The notes beneath the pieces are model-generated. The model made no database searches and had not been told where the DNA came from. It was given only the letters and a program-made list of their open reading frames with translations. This document shows, in pieces, positions 16,293-25,040 of a stretch of DNA of 64,000 nt. The translations under genes were made by a program, and so were the position numbers. Each line of letters begins with the position of its first letter. Within the stretch, counting starts at the first letter, position 1. Source of the DNA: Hanstruepera flava (lineage in GTDB: Bacteria; Bacteroidota; Bacteroidia; Flavobacteriales; Flavobacteriaceae); the NCBI RefSeq assembly GCF_023634025.1, contig NZ_JALJCW010000004.1, forward strand, positions 186,001 to 250,000, read 5' to 3'.

Positions 16293-17330
16293 TTAGGCAT
16301 CTTCAACAGCTTTACGCAATCTAGAACGTCTATTAAAAGCTTCTAAATTATCTAAAACCTTACTTTCAAGAAAATCGATAACTCGTTCTTCTACTCTATA
16401 CTTGTTTTTGTAAACCTTATTAATATAGGTTATACCGCCAGGTGACATAACGTTTACTTCTACAAGTTTACCACCAATAACATCAATACCTACAAAGTAT
16501 AATCCGTCTTTTACTAGTTTTGGACCAATTTGTTTACAAAGGGCTTTTTCGGCTTTTGTAAGTGAATGTTTCTGCACCGATCCTCCTGCTGAAACATTAG
16601 AACGATGGTCATCATTACCTGGAACACGTTTCATAGCTCCAATTGGTTCGCCGTTAAGCATTAAAATTCTAACATCGCCTTCGTCTGCCCCTTCAATATA
16701 ATCTTGTAAAATAACATAGTTCGATGTTCCGTCACCACTGTTAATATAGAAATCCAATAAGGAGTTAATATTACTCATCGCAGATTTTTCAATCAAAATA
16801 ACGCCAGAACCACCAAAACCATTTAAAGGTTTCAGTATCATTTTATCCGCTTTAGATTCTTTTATCTGCCTAATAAGGTAATTCTTGTTTTTAGACACAT
16901 GTGTGTTAGGGATAATATTACTATGGGCATCACCAAAAGCTGCAGTATAGAGCTTATTGTTTGCCTCACGCATACCTTGCAAAGAATTTATAATAAACAC
17001 ATCATCTTTTACGGAATCCAAAAAATTAAGCATCAAGGGATCTAAAGGTGGATTGGCTCTAAAAAAAATAGCATCAAAACCAGCCAAAGGCAACATTTCT
17101 TCTCGTAATTGTGCTTTTTTATAGAATGCTTTTAATGAAGAAGGTACTTTTTCCATGCGCCCTATGACAGTACAAAACGCGTTGGTTACACTATCCCTTA
17201 TGGTTAGATTTGCTGGTGTGCAAATGGCTACTCCATGCCCTCTTTTAACACACTCTTTTATTAGCGCTAAACTTGTATCGTTATCAGGATCAATATGCTC
17301 CCAAGGGTACATTAAAAAACAAACATTCAT
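16293..17330 (-). CDS. GshB-like ATP-grasp ligase
   Basis: A 345-residue ATP-grasp enzyme related to prokaryotic glutathione synthetase. The N-terminal preATP-grasp part has FLMYPWEHIDPDNDTSL and FFRANPPLD; the ATP-grasp core shows KPLNGFGGSGV (167-177), DVRILMLNGEPIGAMKR (219 on) and the Mg-binding VEVNVMSPGGI (290-300), close to the ENVTSPTG of GshB. Such enzymes join a carboxylate to an amine through an acyl phosphate. No glutamate-cysteine ligase is in the window and the organism encodes BshA, so glutathione is a doubtful product. First gene of the five-gene operon; upstream AT-rich spacer of 45 bases to the symporter gene. Confidence 0.87.
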   Translation of the reverse strand: MNVCFLMYPWEHIDPDNDTSLALIKECVKRGHGVAICTPANLTIRDSVTNAFCTVIGRMEKVPSSLKAFYKKAQLREEMLPLAGFDAIFFRANPPLDPLMLNFLDSVKDDVFIINSLQGMREANNKLYTAAFGDAHSNIIPNTHVSKNKNYLIRQIKESKADKMILKPLNGFGGSGVILIEKSAMSNINSLLDFYINSGDGTSNYVILQDYIEGADEGDVRILMLNGEPIGAMKRVPGNDDHRSNVSAGGSVQKHSLTKAEKALCKQIGPKLVKDGLYFVGIDVIGGKLVEVNVMSPGGITYINKVYKNKYRVEERVIDFLESKVLDNLEAFNRRSRLRKAVEDA

Positions 17331-17375
17331 ACTTTATTTTTTTGGAAGGTTACTATACTAATAAAAGTAATTATT

Positions 17376-18698
17376 TTATTTGACTTCATCGTAATGGTCA
17401 TCCCAATTCTTAACTTTTGGAGCACCCAACTTCCCTACAGATTTGGCTACTAACATAGATACTGTAGCATCTCCCGTTACATTAACAACAGTTCTACACA
17501 TATCTAAAGGTCTATCTACTGCGAAAATCAAAGCTAAACCAATGGGCAATAATTCTGCGGGCATCCCAACAGACTCAAGCACTATAACCAACATAACCAT
17601 TCCTGCACCAGGTACTGCTGCACTACCTATTGAAGCCAACAATGCGGTTAAAACAATGGTAATTTGGTCGGCAAAAGTCAACTCTAATCCCAAAGCTTGA
17701 AAAATAAAAACAGCCGCTACAGCTTGATATAAGCTAGTACCATCCATATTTATGGTGGCACCAACGGGTAAAACAAAACTTGAAACTTCTTTATCAACAC
17801 CAATATGTTCTTCAACACGTTCCATCGTTACTGGTAACGTAGCAGCACTACTACTTGTAGAAAAAGCTAGCAACTGTGCTGGACTGATTTGCTGTAAAAA
17901 CCAAAATGGATTCTTCTTTGTCATGGTACCGACCAAAATAGAATAGAAAACTATCATCAAAGCTAAACCTAACAACACCACACCTGCATATTTTATTAAA
18001 GCCAACAAAATATCTGGATCATCTGAACTCACAACAACATTAGCTAAAAGCGCAAAAACAGCCACTGGTGCTGTAAGCATAATTAAATCAACCATCTTGA
18101 GTACGACATCATTAAGGGAATCAAATATGTCCTTTAATGGTTTTGATCTGTCCTCTCCTATCAATAGCATAGAAATACCTAGAAATATTGAAAAGAAAAT
18201 AACCTGAAGCATCAAACCATTATCACTCAATGCGCTAAATGCATTATCTGGAACCATATCCTCTAAAAACTGTAATGGCCCACTCTCTTTTTGTTTAGAG
18301 GCTTCTGCTATTTTGCCTTGAACACTGCTATTTGTTGAGTACGTTTGTGTTAATTTCTCTATTGTCTCATCAGAAACACCATTACCAGGATTAAAAGTGT
18401 TTACTAATAATAGGCCTATACTTATGGCTATTACAGTGGTAAAGACATAAGTAACTATGGTTCTCAAGCCAATATTCTTAAATTTAGAAATGTCTTTTAA
18501 ATCTGAAATTCCCTTAATTAAGGATGCAAGAATTAAAGGAATGGCAATCAACTTCAAGAGTTTCACAAAAATACTTCCAATGGGTTTTATCCAATCAACA
18601 GTAAAATCTTTTCCTCCAACCTGAAGCATGATAAATCCAAAAACTAGACCTAAAACCATGCCTATCAATATTTGCCAATGTAATGCGAGTTTTTTCAT
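17376..18698 (-). CDS. Dicarboxylate/amino acid:cation symporter (DAACS family)
   Basis: A 440-residue transporter with about eight transmembrane helices plus two re-entrant loops. The family hallmarks are present: the serine-rich hairpin STSSSAATLPVTM, the NMDGTSLYQAVAAVF helix and the C-terminal DRPLDMCRTVVNVTGD segment that binds substrate and sodium. It imports glutamate, aspartate or C4 dicarboxylates with Na+ or H+. The cytoplasmic loop (about 110-150) is longer and polar. It sits 27 bases downstream of aroC and 45 bases before the ATP-grasp gene on the same strand; a shared transcript is possible but not shown. Confidence 0.93.
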   Translation of the reverse strand: MKKLALHWQILIGMVLGLVFGFIMLQVGGKDFTVDWIKPIGSIFVKLLKLIAIPLILASLIKGISDLKDISKFKNIGLRTIVTYVFTTVIAISIGLLLVNTFNPGNGVSDETIEKLTQTYSTNSSVQGKIAEASKQKESGPLQFLEDMVPDNAFSALSDNGLMLQVIFFSIFLGISMLLIGEDRSKPLKDIFDSLNDVVLKMVDLIMLTAPVAVFALLANVVVSSDDPDILLALIKYAGVVLLGLALMIVFYSILVGTMTKKNPFWFLQQISPAQLLAFSTSSSAATLPVTMERVEEHIGVDKEVSSFVLPVGATINMDGTSLYQAVAAVFIFQALGLELTFADQITIVLTALLASIGSAAVPGAGMVMLVIVLESVGMPAELLPIGLALIFAVDRPLDMCRTVVNVTGDATVSMLVAKSVGKLGAPKVKNWDDHYDEVK

Positions 18699-18725
18699 AT
18701 TTAATACTATAAATCTATTTTGAAT

Positions 18726-19787
18726 TTATTGATATAATTTATTTAAAAGATAAAAGTCAGCCATAACCAATGCCGCCATAGCTTCAACTATTGGAATAGC
18801 TCTTGGAACCACACAAGGGTCATGTCGTCCTTTTCCTTGCATTTCAACAATATTTCCAGATTTATCCAATGCATCTTGTTTTTGAATAACAGTTGCAACT
18901 GGTTTAAAAGCCACTCGAAAGTAAATATCCATGCCATTGCTTATGCCTCCTTGAATACCACCTGATAAATTGGTTTTGGTACTACCGTCATTATTAAACA
19001 AATCGTTATGATCACTTCCTTTCATTTTTGCCCCACAGAATCCACTGCCATATTCAAAACCTTTTACTGCATTTATGGACAACATCGCTTTTCCTAATTC
19101 GGCATGCAGCTTATTAAAAACAGGTTCTCCAAGCCCTATTGGTACATTTTGAAGAACACAAGTAACTGTTCCTCCAATTGTATCTCCAGCTTTACGAATC
19201 TCCTTTATGCGTTTTATCATTTTATCTGCTACTTCAGCATCAGGACAACGCACTGCGTTTGATTCAGTTTTAGAAAAATCTAAATCTTGATACGGTTTTT
19301 CTAAAAAAATATCTCCAACAGAAGACGTATAGGCATTTATCTTAATTTCAGAAATTATTTGCTTGGCTAATGCTCCAGCAACTACGCGGCAAGCTGTCTC
19401 ACGTGCTGAACTACGACCACCACCTGTATAATCGCGAATACCATATTTTTTTTCATAAGTATAATCGGCATGACTTGGCCTAAAAACATCTTTAATATGT
19501 GAATAGTCTTTGGATTTCTGATTTGTATTTTTAATTATAAATCCTATCGAAGTTCCTGTGGTAATGCCCTCAAAAACACCAGATAAAAATTCAACTGTAT
19601 CTGGTTCTTTACGTTGTGTTACAATTTCAGACTGACCAGGTTTACGCCTATTGAGTTCGTTTTGAATAGCTTCAAAATCTAAACTGATTCCTGATGGGCA
19701 TCCATCTATTACACCTCCTATAGCTACACCATGCGATTCTCCAAAAGTGGTTAGTTTTAATATATTTCCAAAGCTATTTCCAGCCAT
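18726..19787 (-). CDS. aroC: Chorismate synthase
   Basis: A 353-residue chorismate synthase, which removes phosphate from EPSP using reduced FMN to give chorismate, the last shikimate step. Signatures: [21 protein letters not shown] at the N-terminus, [30 protein letters not shown] and the C-terminal [20 protein letters not shown] block with conserved Arg and His residues. Length is normal for the bacterial bifunctional-independent form. Catalysis needs FMN reduced by another protein. The gene heads a minus-strand group with the symporter. Confidence 0.97.
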   Translation of the reverse strand: MAGNSFGNILKLTTFGESHGVAIGGVIDGCPSGISLDFEAIQNELNRRKPGQSEIVTQRKEPDTVEFLSGVFEGITTGTSIGFIIKNTNQKSKDYSHIKDVFRPSHADYTYEKKYGIRDYTGGGRSSARETACRVVAGALAKQIISEIKINAYTSSVGDIFLEKPYQDLDFSKTESNAVRCPDAEVADKMIKRIKEIRKAGDTIGGTVTCVLQNVPIGLGEPVFNKLHAELGKAMLSINAVKGFEYGSGFCGAKMKGSDHNDLFNNDGSTKTNLSGGIQGGISNGMDIYFRVAFKPVATVIQKQDALDKSGNIVEMQGKGRHDPCVVPRAIPIVEAMAALVMADFYLLNKLYQ

Positions 19788-19964
19788 ACTTACGATTTTA
19801 ATGCTAATGTAATTGTAATATTACAGAAACAAAAATAGAATTCTTTCAACTCACACTATTTATCAATATTCCAAGTAACAATTAATTAACAAACTCCTCA
19901 CAGTTAATTAATTAGTCCTTAATATTCAAATAACATTGGTAAGCGATTTTTGTAGCGTTAAATT

Positions 19965-20816
19965 ATGTCTTATTTGAAAAACAAAAGAAAAATAGAGATA
20001 GCTGTAATCTCAGACGTACATTTAGGAACCTACGGTTGCCACGCCAAACCTTTATTGACCTACTTAAATAGTATTCAGCCAAAAAAACTGATTTTAAATG
20101 GAGATATAATTGACATCTGGCAATTTAGCAAACGGTATTTTCCTAAATCGCACATGAAAGTTATTAAGCGCATCATGGATATGGCTTCTAATGGCGTTGA
20201 AGTTATTTATATTACTGGAAACCATGATGAAATGCTTCGAAAATTTAGCGGTACTTATATTGGAAATATTTCAATAGTAGATAAAGCCATAATTGAATTA
20301 GACGGTAAACGTGCCTGGTTTTTCCATGGTGATGTTTTTGATTTATCTATACAAAACGCCAAATGGCTGGCTAAATTAGGTGGTTATGGTTACGACACGC
20401 TTATTCTTTTAAACCGAATGGTTAATTGGTGTTTAGAAAAATTAGGACGCGAGCGTTACTCGTTAGCCAAACGCATTAAAAACCGTGTTAAAGGCGCAGT
20501 TAAATACATTAGTGATTTTGAAAATGTTATAACAGATTTAGCCATTGAAAATGGCTATGACTATGTGGTTTGTGGGCATATACATCAACCAAAAATGCTT
20601 ATAAAATCAAATAAGTATGGTGAAACCCAATATTTGAATTCGGGAGATTGGGTTGAAAATTTTACAGCTTTAGAATATCAATTTAAACGTTGGAAATTAT
20701 ACCGCTATAGTGAAGACAAACTCTCTCCATTTTTTGCAGATGAAGATATTAAGGAAATGGAAATAAAAGATCTAATAGCAGCCATTACTATTGTTGATCC
20801 AAAAACCTCAAAGTAA
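19965..20816 (+). CDS. UDP-2,3-diacylglucosamine diphosphatase-like metallophosphatase
   Basis: A 283-residue calcineurin-type phosphoesterase. Metal ligands are seen in the order expected: D17 and H19 (SDVHLG), D47 (NGDIIDIW), N86-H87 (GNHDE), HGDVFD and GHIHQP. This matches LpxH, which cleaves UDP-diacylglucosamine to lipid X and UMP in lipid A synthesis at the inner membrane, and is the usual form in Flavobacteria (longer than the 240-residue E. coli LpxH). Other metallophosphatase roles cannot be ruled out. Its stop overlaps the convergent oxidase gene by nine bases. Confidence 0.8.
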   Translation: MSYLKNKRKIEIAVISDVHLGTYGCHAKPLLTYLNSIQPKKLILNGDIIDIWQFSKRYFPKSHMKVIKRIMDMASNGVEVIYITGNHDEMLRKFSGTYIGNISIVDKAIIELDGKRAWFFHGDVFDLSIQNAKWLAKLGGYGYDTLILLNRMVNWCLEKLGRERYSLAKRIKNRVKGAVKYISDFENVITDLAIENGYDYVVCGHIHQPKMLIKSNKYGETQYLNSGDWVENFTALEYQFKRWKLYRYSEDKLSPFFADEDIKEMEIKDLIAAITIVDPKTSK

Positions 20817-23726
20817 AGCTTCTTTTAAAATAGTAATTGGGTGTTTTGCATTGCGTCCAGTCCCATCTTTTATTTGATGTCTACAACTGGTTCCATTGGC
20901 AGCAATAACAACTTCATCACCAGATTTTCTAACAGCTGGAAATAAAGTCTGTTCCCCTATAGCCATACTTACATCATAGTGTTCTTTTTCATAACCAAAA
21001 CTTCCAGCCATACCACAACAACCACTTGGTATAATGGTTACCCTATAGTTTTTAGGTAAATTCAAAACGTCAAAAGTTGATTTTTGATTACTTAAAGCTT
21101 TTTGATGACAATGCCCATGAAATTTGATGGTTTTAAATTCTGAAGTAAATTGTTCAGTACGAATATTTCCCAATACTATTTCGTTTTGAAGAAACTCCTC
21201 AATTAGATAGGTATTTGAAGCTATTATCTTTGCATTGGTCCTATCATCTGCTAATTTTAAATATTCATCTTTAAAAGTTAAAATTGCTGAAGGCTCAATA
21301 CCTATTAATGGTGTTTCTTTTGATAATAAATTCTTATAAAGTCGAACATTTTCATTAGCCACCTGTTTGGCTTGTTCCAGAAAACCTTTAGATAAAAACG
21401 CGCGACCAGACTCCTTATTAGGCAATATATTCACCTTATAATTTAGTTGCTCTAGAAGATTAATAGCATCCTGACCAATAATGGTATCTAGATAGTTGGT
21501 AAACTCATCAACAAAAAAATAAACTTCTTTAATATAATTATTACTAATATCCTCTTTTTCTTTGTTTTTAAACCAATTATATAAACTAACACTATAAATG
21601 TTTGGAATAGTCCGATTTGGAGCTATACCCAATGATTTTTTTAAAAGAAAACCGGAAACTTGATTAGAAAACATAAAATTGATAAAACCCGAAAAAGTAC
21701 TTCCAATAGCATTTAGCTTATTGTTATACGCGAATACTTTAGCACGCAAACTCGAACCATTTACTTTTTGATATTGATACTCAAATTCTGCTTTTAATGC
21801 TGCAACGTTAACACTACTTGGACATTCACTAGCACAAGCTTTACAACTTAAGCACAAATCAAAAACTTCAACTAATTCTTGATGGTTGAATTTGTTAACT
21901 TCATCAGATTGGGTTAAAAATTCCCGAAGTGCATTTGCCCTCGCTCGCGTTGTATCCTTTTCACTCCTAGTAGCACGATAGCTTGGGCACATGGTTCCAC
22001 CAAACTCTGGTAGTTTCCTACAATCTCCTGAACCATTGCATTTTTCTGCTTCACGCAAAACACCTAATGACTCTGAAAAATCTAAAAGCGTTTCTATTCC
22101 AGGTTCTACTCGACCTGGTACATAACGTAAGGATTCATCCATAGGAAACGCATCTACAATCTTTCCTGGATTAAAAATATTGTTTGGGTCGAAAGCTTTC
22201 TTTATCTGCTTAATAATCTCATAATTCTTTTCACCAATCATCAACGGAATAAATTCTGCTCGCACAATGCCATCACCATGTTCACCACTCATAGAGCCAC
22301 CATATTTTTTAACTAAATGTGCAACATCGGTAGTTATTTTTCGAAATAATGCAACATCAGCTTTCTTTTTTAAATTCAAGATTGGTCGTAAGTGCAACTC
22401 GCCTGCTCCAGCATGAGCGTAATAAACGGCTTGTTGTTGGTATCCATCCATTATTGCAGTAAAGTCCCTGATGTAATGGTTTAAATCGGGTATTGCAACA
22501 GCAGTGTCTTCAATACAAGGGGCTGTTTTTTTATCGCCAATAATATTACCCAATAGGCCCAATCCCGCTTTTCGCAAATTCATAGCCTTGTCTATATCTT
22601 CACCTATCAATAATGGATTAGCATAACTCAACCCTACAGATTGTAATGTTTCCACCAAAGCAATGGCCTTTGCATGGGCAGTATCTAAATTTGCATCTCG
22701 AACTTCACACATTAAAATGGCCACAGGATCGCCTTGTATAAACTGTCGATTAGCCTCTTGCGTTTTATTGTGTTTAGTAAGGTCCAAAATGGTTTTGTCC
22801 ATCATTTCACAAGTAAACAAATCGTGCTGCATAACTGGTTGAACAGTAGTTAAACAATCATCAATACTTGAAAAGTGAGCCGCAACCATAATACTGTTTT
22901 CAGGAGGCAAACTATCTAACTTTAAAGTGATCGCGGTTGTAAAAGCCAGAGTTCCTTCACTGCCTGATAAGAGTTTACACAGGTTTAAAGGTATGTCAGA
23001 ACCTGAAAATGGTTCAGTTTTAATAATTTCATCGACAGCATATCCTGTATTACGTCTATGAATGGTTTCTTTTGGAAATTGGGTTCGGATTTCTTCTTGA
23101 ACACGTTCTGAATGTAATTCCTGATTAAGTGTTCGGTATATACTACCCTCTAAATTTTTCAATTTTAGTTTATCTTGAAATTCAGATTCAGTGATATTAC
23201 TAAAAGTAACCGGACTTCCATCAGACAACAAAGTTTTTAAAGCCAAAACTTTATCACGTGTCACACCGTACTTAATAGATGTTGTTCCTGACGAATTATT
23301 ACCTATCATCCCACCAATCATACAACGGTTAGAAGTGGACGTGTTCGGGCCAAAAAACAGTCCGTGAGGTTTTAAAAAATTATTGAGTTCATCACGAACA
23401 ACACCTGGCTGTACAGTTATGGTTTTATTGGTTTTGTTAAAATCTAAAATAGCATTGAAGTGTTTTGAAACATCTACAACAATGCCTTTGCCTACACATT
23501 GGCCAGCCAATGACGTTCCTGCTGTTCTGGGAATTAAAGACGTTTTGTGCTGATTCGCAAAATCAATAAGGCACTTTAAGTCGTTTTCGTTTTTTGGAAC
23601 AGCAACAGCTAACGGTAACATTCTATAAACTGATGCGTCTGTGGCATAAAGTGTTTTCATTAAATCATCAAAATGAAGCTCACCTTCCAATAATTCATTC
23701 AGTTTATTTAAGTATTTTAATTCCAT
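20808..23726 (-). CDS. Fused GlcD/GlcF-type FAD and iron-sulfur oxidase
   Basis: A 972-residue flavoprotein joining two modules. The N-terminal half is an FAD-binding oxidase of the D-lactate/glycolate type (LIPRTAGTSLAGQCVGKG, MIGNNSSGTTSIKYG, SGEHGDGIVRAEF). The C-terminal half is an electron-transfer part with a 4Fe-4S site (CLSCKACASECPSSVNV), a second Cys set (CNGSGDCRK, GTMCPSYRATRSEKDTTRARA) and cysteine-rich CCG segments (FHGHCHQKALS, SGCCGMAGSFGYEKEH). It probably oxidises a 2-hydroxy acid and passes electrons to quinone. The substrate is unknown; D-lactate is a fair guess. No signal peptide. Confidence 0.9.
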   Translation of the reverse strand: MELKYLNKLNELLEGELHFDDLMKTLYATDASVYRMLPLAVAVPKNENDLKCLIDFANQHKTSLIPRTAGTSLAGQCVGKGIVVDVSKHFNAILDFNKTNKTITVQPGVVRDELNNFLKPHGLFFGPNTSTSNRCMIGGMIGNNSSGTTSIKYGVTRDKVLALKTLLSDGSPVTFSNITESEFQDKLKLKNLEGSIYRTLNQELHSERVQEEIRTQFPKETIHRRNTGYAVDEIIKTEPFSGSDIPLNLCKLLSGSEGTLAFTTAITLKLDSLPPENSIMVAAHFSSIDDCLTTVQPVMQHDLFTCEMMDKTILDLTKHNKTQEANRQFIQGDPVAILMCEVRDANLDTAHAKAIALVETLQSVGLSYANPLLIGEDIDKAMNLRKAGLGLLGNIIGDKKTAPCIEDTAVAIPDLNHYIRDFTAIMDGYQQQAVYYAHAGAGELHLRPILNLKKKADVALFRKITTDVAHLVKKYGGSMSGEHGDGIVRAEFIPLMIGEKNYEIIKQIKKAFDPNNIFNPGKIVDAFPMDESLRYVPGRVEPGIETLLDFSESLGVLREAEKCNGSGDCRKLPEFGGTMCPSYRATRSEKDTTRARANALREFLTQSDEVNKFNHQELVEVFDLCLSCKACASECPSSVNVAALKAEFEYQYQKVNGSSLRAKVFAYNNKLNAIGSTFSGFINFMFSNQVSGFLLKKSLGIAPNRTIPNIYSVSLYNWFKNKEKEDISNNYIKEVYFFVDEFTNYLDTIIGQDAINLLEQLNYKVNILPNKESGRAFLSKGFLEQAKQVANENVRLYKNLLSKETPLIGIEPSAILTFKDEYLKLADDRTNAKIIASNTYLIEEFLQNEIVLGNIRTEQFTSEFKTIKFHGHCHQKALSNQKSTFDVLNLPKNYRVTIIPSGCCGMAGSFGYEKEHYDVSMAIGEQTLFPAVRKSGDEVVIAANGTSCRHQIKDGTGRNAKHPITILKEALL

Positions 23727-23759
23727 ATTACCTTAAAAACGCTCATGCATTAAAAAAAT

Positions 23760-23789
23760 AAAAGTAATATTAATAACGTTATTACTTTT
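23760..23789. promoter_or_regulatory. AT-rich dyad between the divergent oxidase and OMP genes
   Basis: AAAAGTAATA (23760-23769) is complementary to TATTACTTTT (23780-23789). Within it TAATAACGTTATTA (23771-23784) is a perfect 14-base palindrome. Lying upstream of two divergent genes and lacking a T run, it looks more like an operator than a terminator. Function unproven. Confidence 0.4.
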
Positions 23790-23875
23790 AAGTATCTTCA
23801 ATTAATTTGTTATTACTATAATCTAATGACAGATGAATTTACGTATATAACATGAAATCAAAAAAACTAATAAGT

Positions 23876-24397
23876 ATGAAGAAAATAATCTTATCTGTGA
23901 TTGCCGGGTTGGGTTTTATTACATTAACAAATGCACAAGACATTAGTAAAAACGCTATTGGTTTACGTTTAGGAGACAGTGATGGATTTGGAGTTGAAAT
24001 ATCCTATCAACGAGCTGTTGGACAAAGCAACAATCGATTGGAGTTTGATTTTGGATGGCGAGATGGCAAAAATTACGATGGTATAAAATTAATTGGACTA
24101 TACCAATGGGTATGGAACATTGAAGGTGGTTTCAATTGGTATGCTGGACCTGGTGCGGGATTTGCTGCATTTAGACATGAGTACGAAAGATACGTTCCTG
24201 GTCAGAATTATTACTATTATGAAGAAAATAGAGATGCCTTTCCTATTCTAACCGGAACAATTGGCATAGAATATAGTTTTGACTTTCCTTTACTACTATC
24301 ATTAGATGTAAGGCCTGAATTGGGATTTGGTGATGATGTTTACGATAATAACGATTTAGATTTTGATGTTGGATTAGGCGTTAGATACCAATTCTAA
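23876..24397 (+). CDS. Small outer-membrane beta-barrel protein
   Basis: A 173-residue exported protein starting at ATG 23876 (MKKIILSVIAGLG...), chosen over the in-frame ATG at 23852 because the later start gives a clean signal peptide ending LTNAQ. The mature protein is made of short amphipathic strands typical of eight-stranded OmpA/OmpW-like barrels (EISYQRAVGQSNNRLEFDF, GIEYSFDFPLLLSLDVRPE) and ends in a Phe (GVRYQF). Function unknown. A terminator with GC-rich stem follows. Confidence 0.75.
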   Translation: MKKIILSVIAGLGFITLTNAQDISKNAIGLRLGDSDGFGVEISYQRAVGQSNNRLEFDFGWRDGKNYDGIKLIGLYQWVWNIEGGFNWYAGPGAGFAAFRHEYERYVPGQNYYYYEENRDAFPILTGTIGIEYSFDFPLLLSLDVRPELGFGDDVYDNNDLDFDVGLGVRYQF

Positions 24398-24417
24398 ACC
24401 ATTTTAGAATAAATTAC

Positions 24418-24443
24418 AAGCCACCACGCGTTGGTGGTTTTTT
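24418..24443 (+). terminator. Rho-independent terminator after the small OMP gene
   Basis: CCACCA (24421-24426) pairs with TGGTGG (24432-24437) across a 5-base loop, extended by A-T and G-T pairs, and followed by a run of T. Clear terminator shape for the plus strand. Confidence 0.8.
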
Positions 24444-24508
24444 TGTGTATTACTAGTTTTCAAGCATTAAATATATACCTATTAAACTTATTCTATTATC
24501 TTTCCGTA

Positions 24509-25033
24509 ATGAATTTAGAAATCTTAAATACTGCTAGATTACAACTGCGACCATTAACAATTGAAGATGCTCCACAAATTCAGTTTTTGAGATCTAATGC
24601 CATTGTTAATCAATATGTAAAGCGTCAAAAAACAGAAACCATTAAGGATGCTTTAAATTTTATAAAACGTATACGCTCATCAGTTTCAAAACAAGAGGTA
24701 CATTATTGGTGCATTAGTTTGAAAAACAACCCAGAACTTAAAGGCACTATTTGCCTCTGGAATTTCTCTAAAGATTTAAAAACTGCTGAAGTGGGTTATG
24801 ATTTACATCCTGACTTACATGGTCAAGGCATCATGAGTGAAGCCCTTGCTACTGTTGTCAATTATGGATTTAAAACGCTTAATCTGAATACTATTGAAGC
24901 CTATACCCAACAAGATAATTTAAGCTCTGTTTATCTTTTAAAAAAAGTAGGATTTCAGCACCAACCAAACCGTATAGATGAAGAAAATGCGAAAAACATA
25001 ATATTTGTTTTAGAAAACAAAGTTCAAAAGTAG
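24509..25033 (+). CDS. GNAT-family N-acetyltransferase (RimJ/RimL-like)
   Basis: A 174-residue acetyltransferase of the GNAT type with the order beta1 (RLQLRPLTIEDAP), the acetyl-CoA loop (EVGYDLHPDLHGQGIMSEAL, containing the G-Q-G pattern) and the C-terminal NTIEAYTQQDNLSSVYLLKKVGF strand-helix. This resembles RimJ/RimL proteins that acetylate protein N-termini or small amines. The frame opens at 24431 but begins with a non-family stretch and lies in the terminator, so ATG 24509 is used. It converges on bshA eight bases away. Substrate unknown. Confidence 0.87.
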   Translation: MNLEILNTARLQLRPLTIEDAPQIQFLRSNAIVNQYVKRQKTETIKDALNFIKRIRSSVSKQEVHYWCISLKNNPELKGTICLWNFSKDLKTAEVGYDLHPDLHGQGIMSEALATVVNYGFKTLNLNTIEAYTQQDNLSSVYLLKKVGFQHQPNRIDEENAKNIIFVLENKVQK

Positions 25034-25040
25034 TCTAAAT

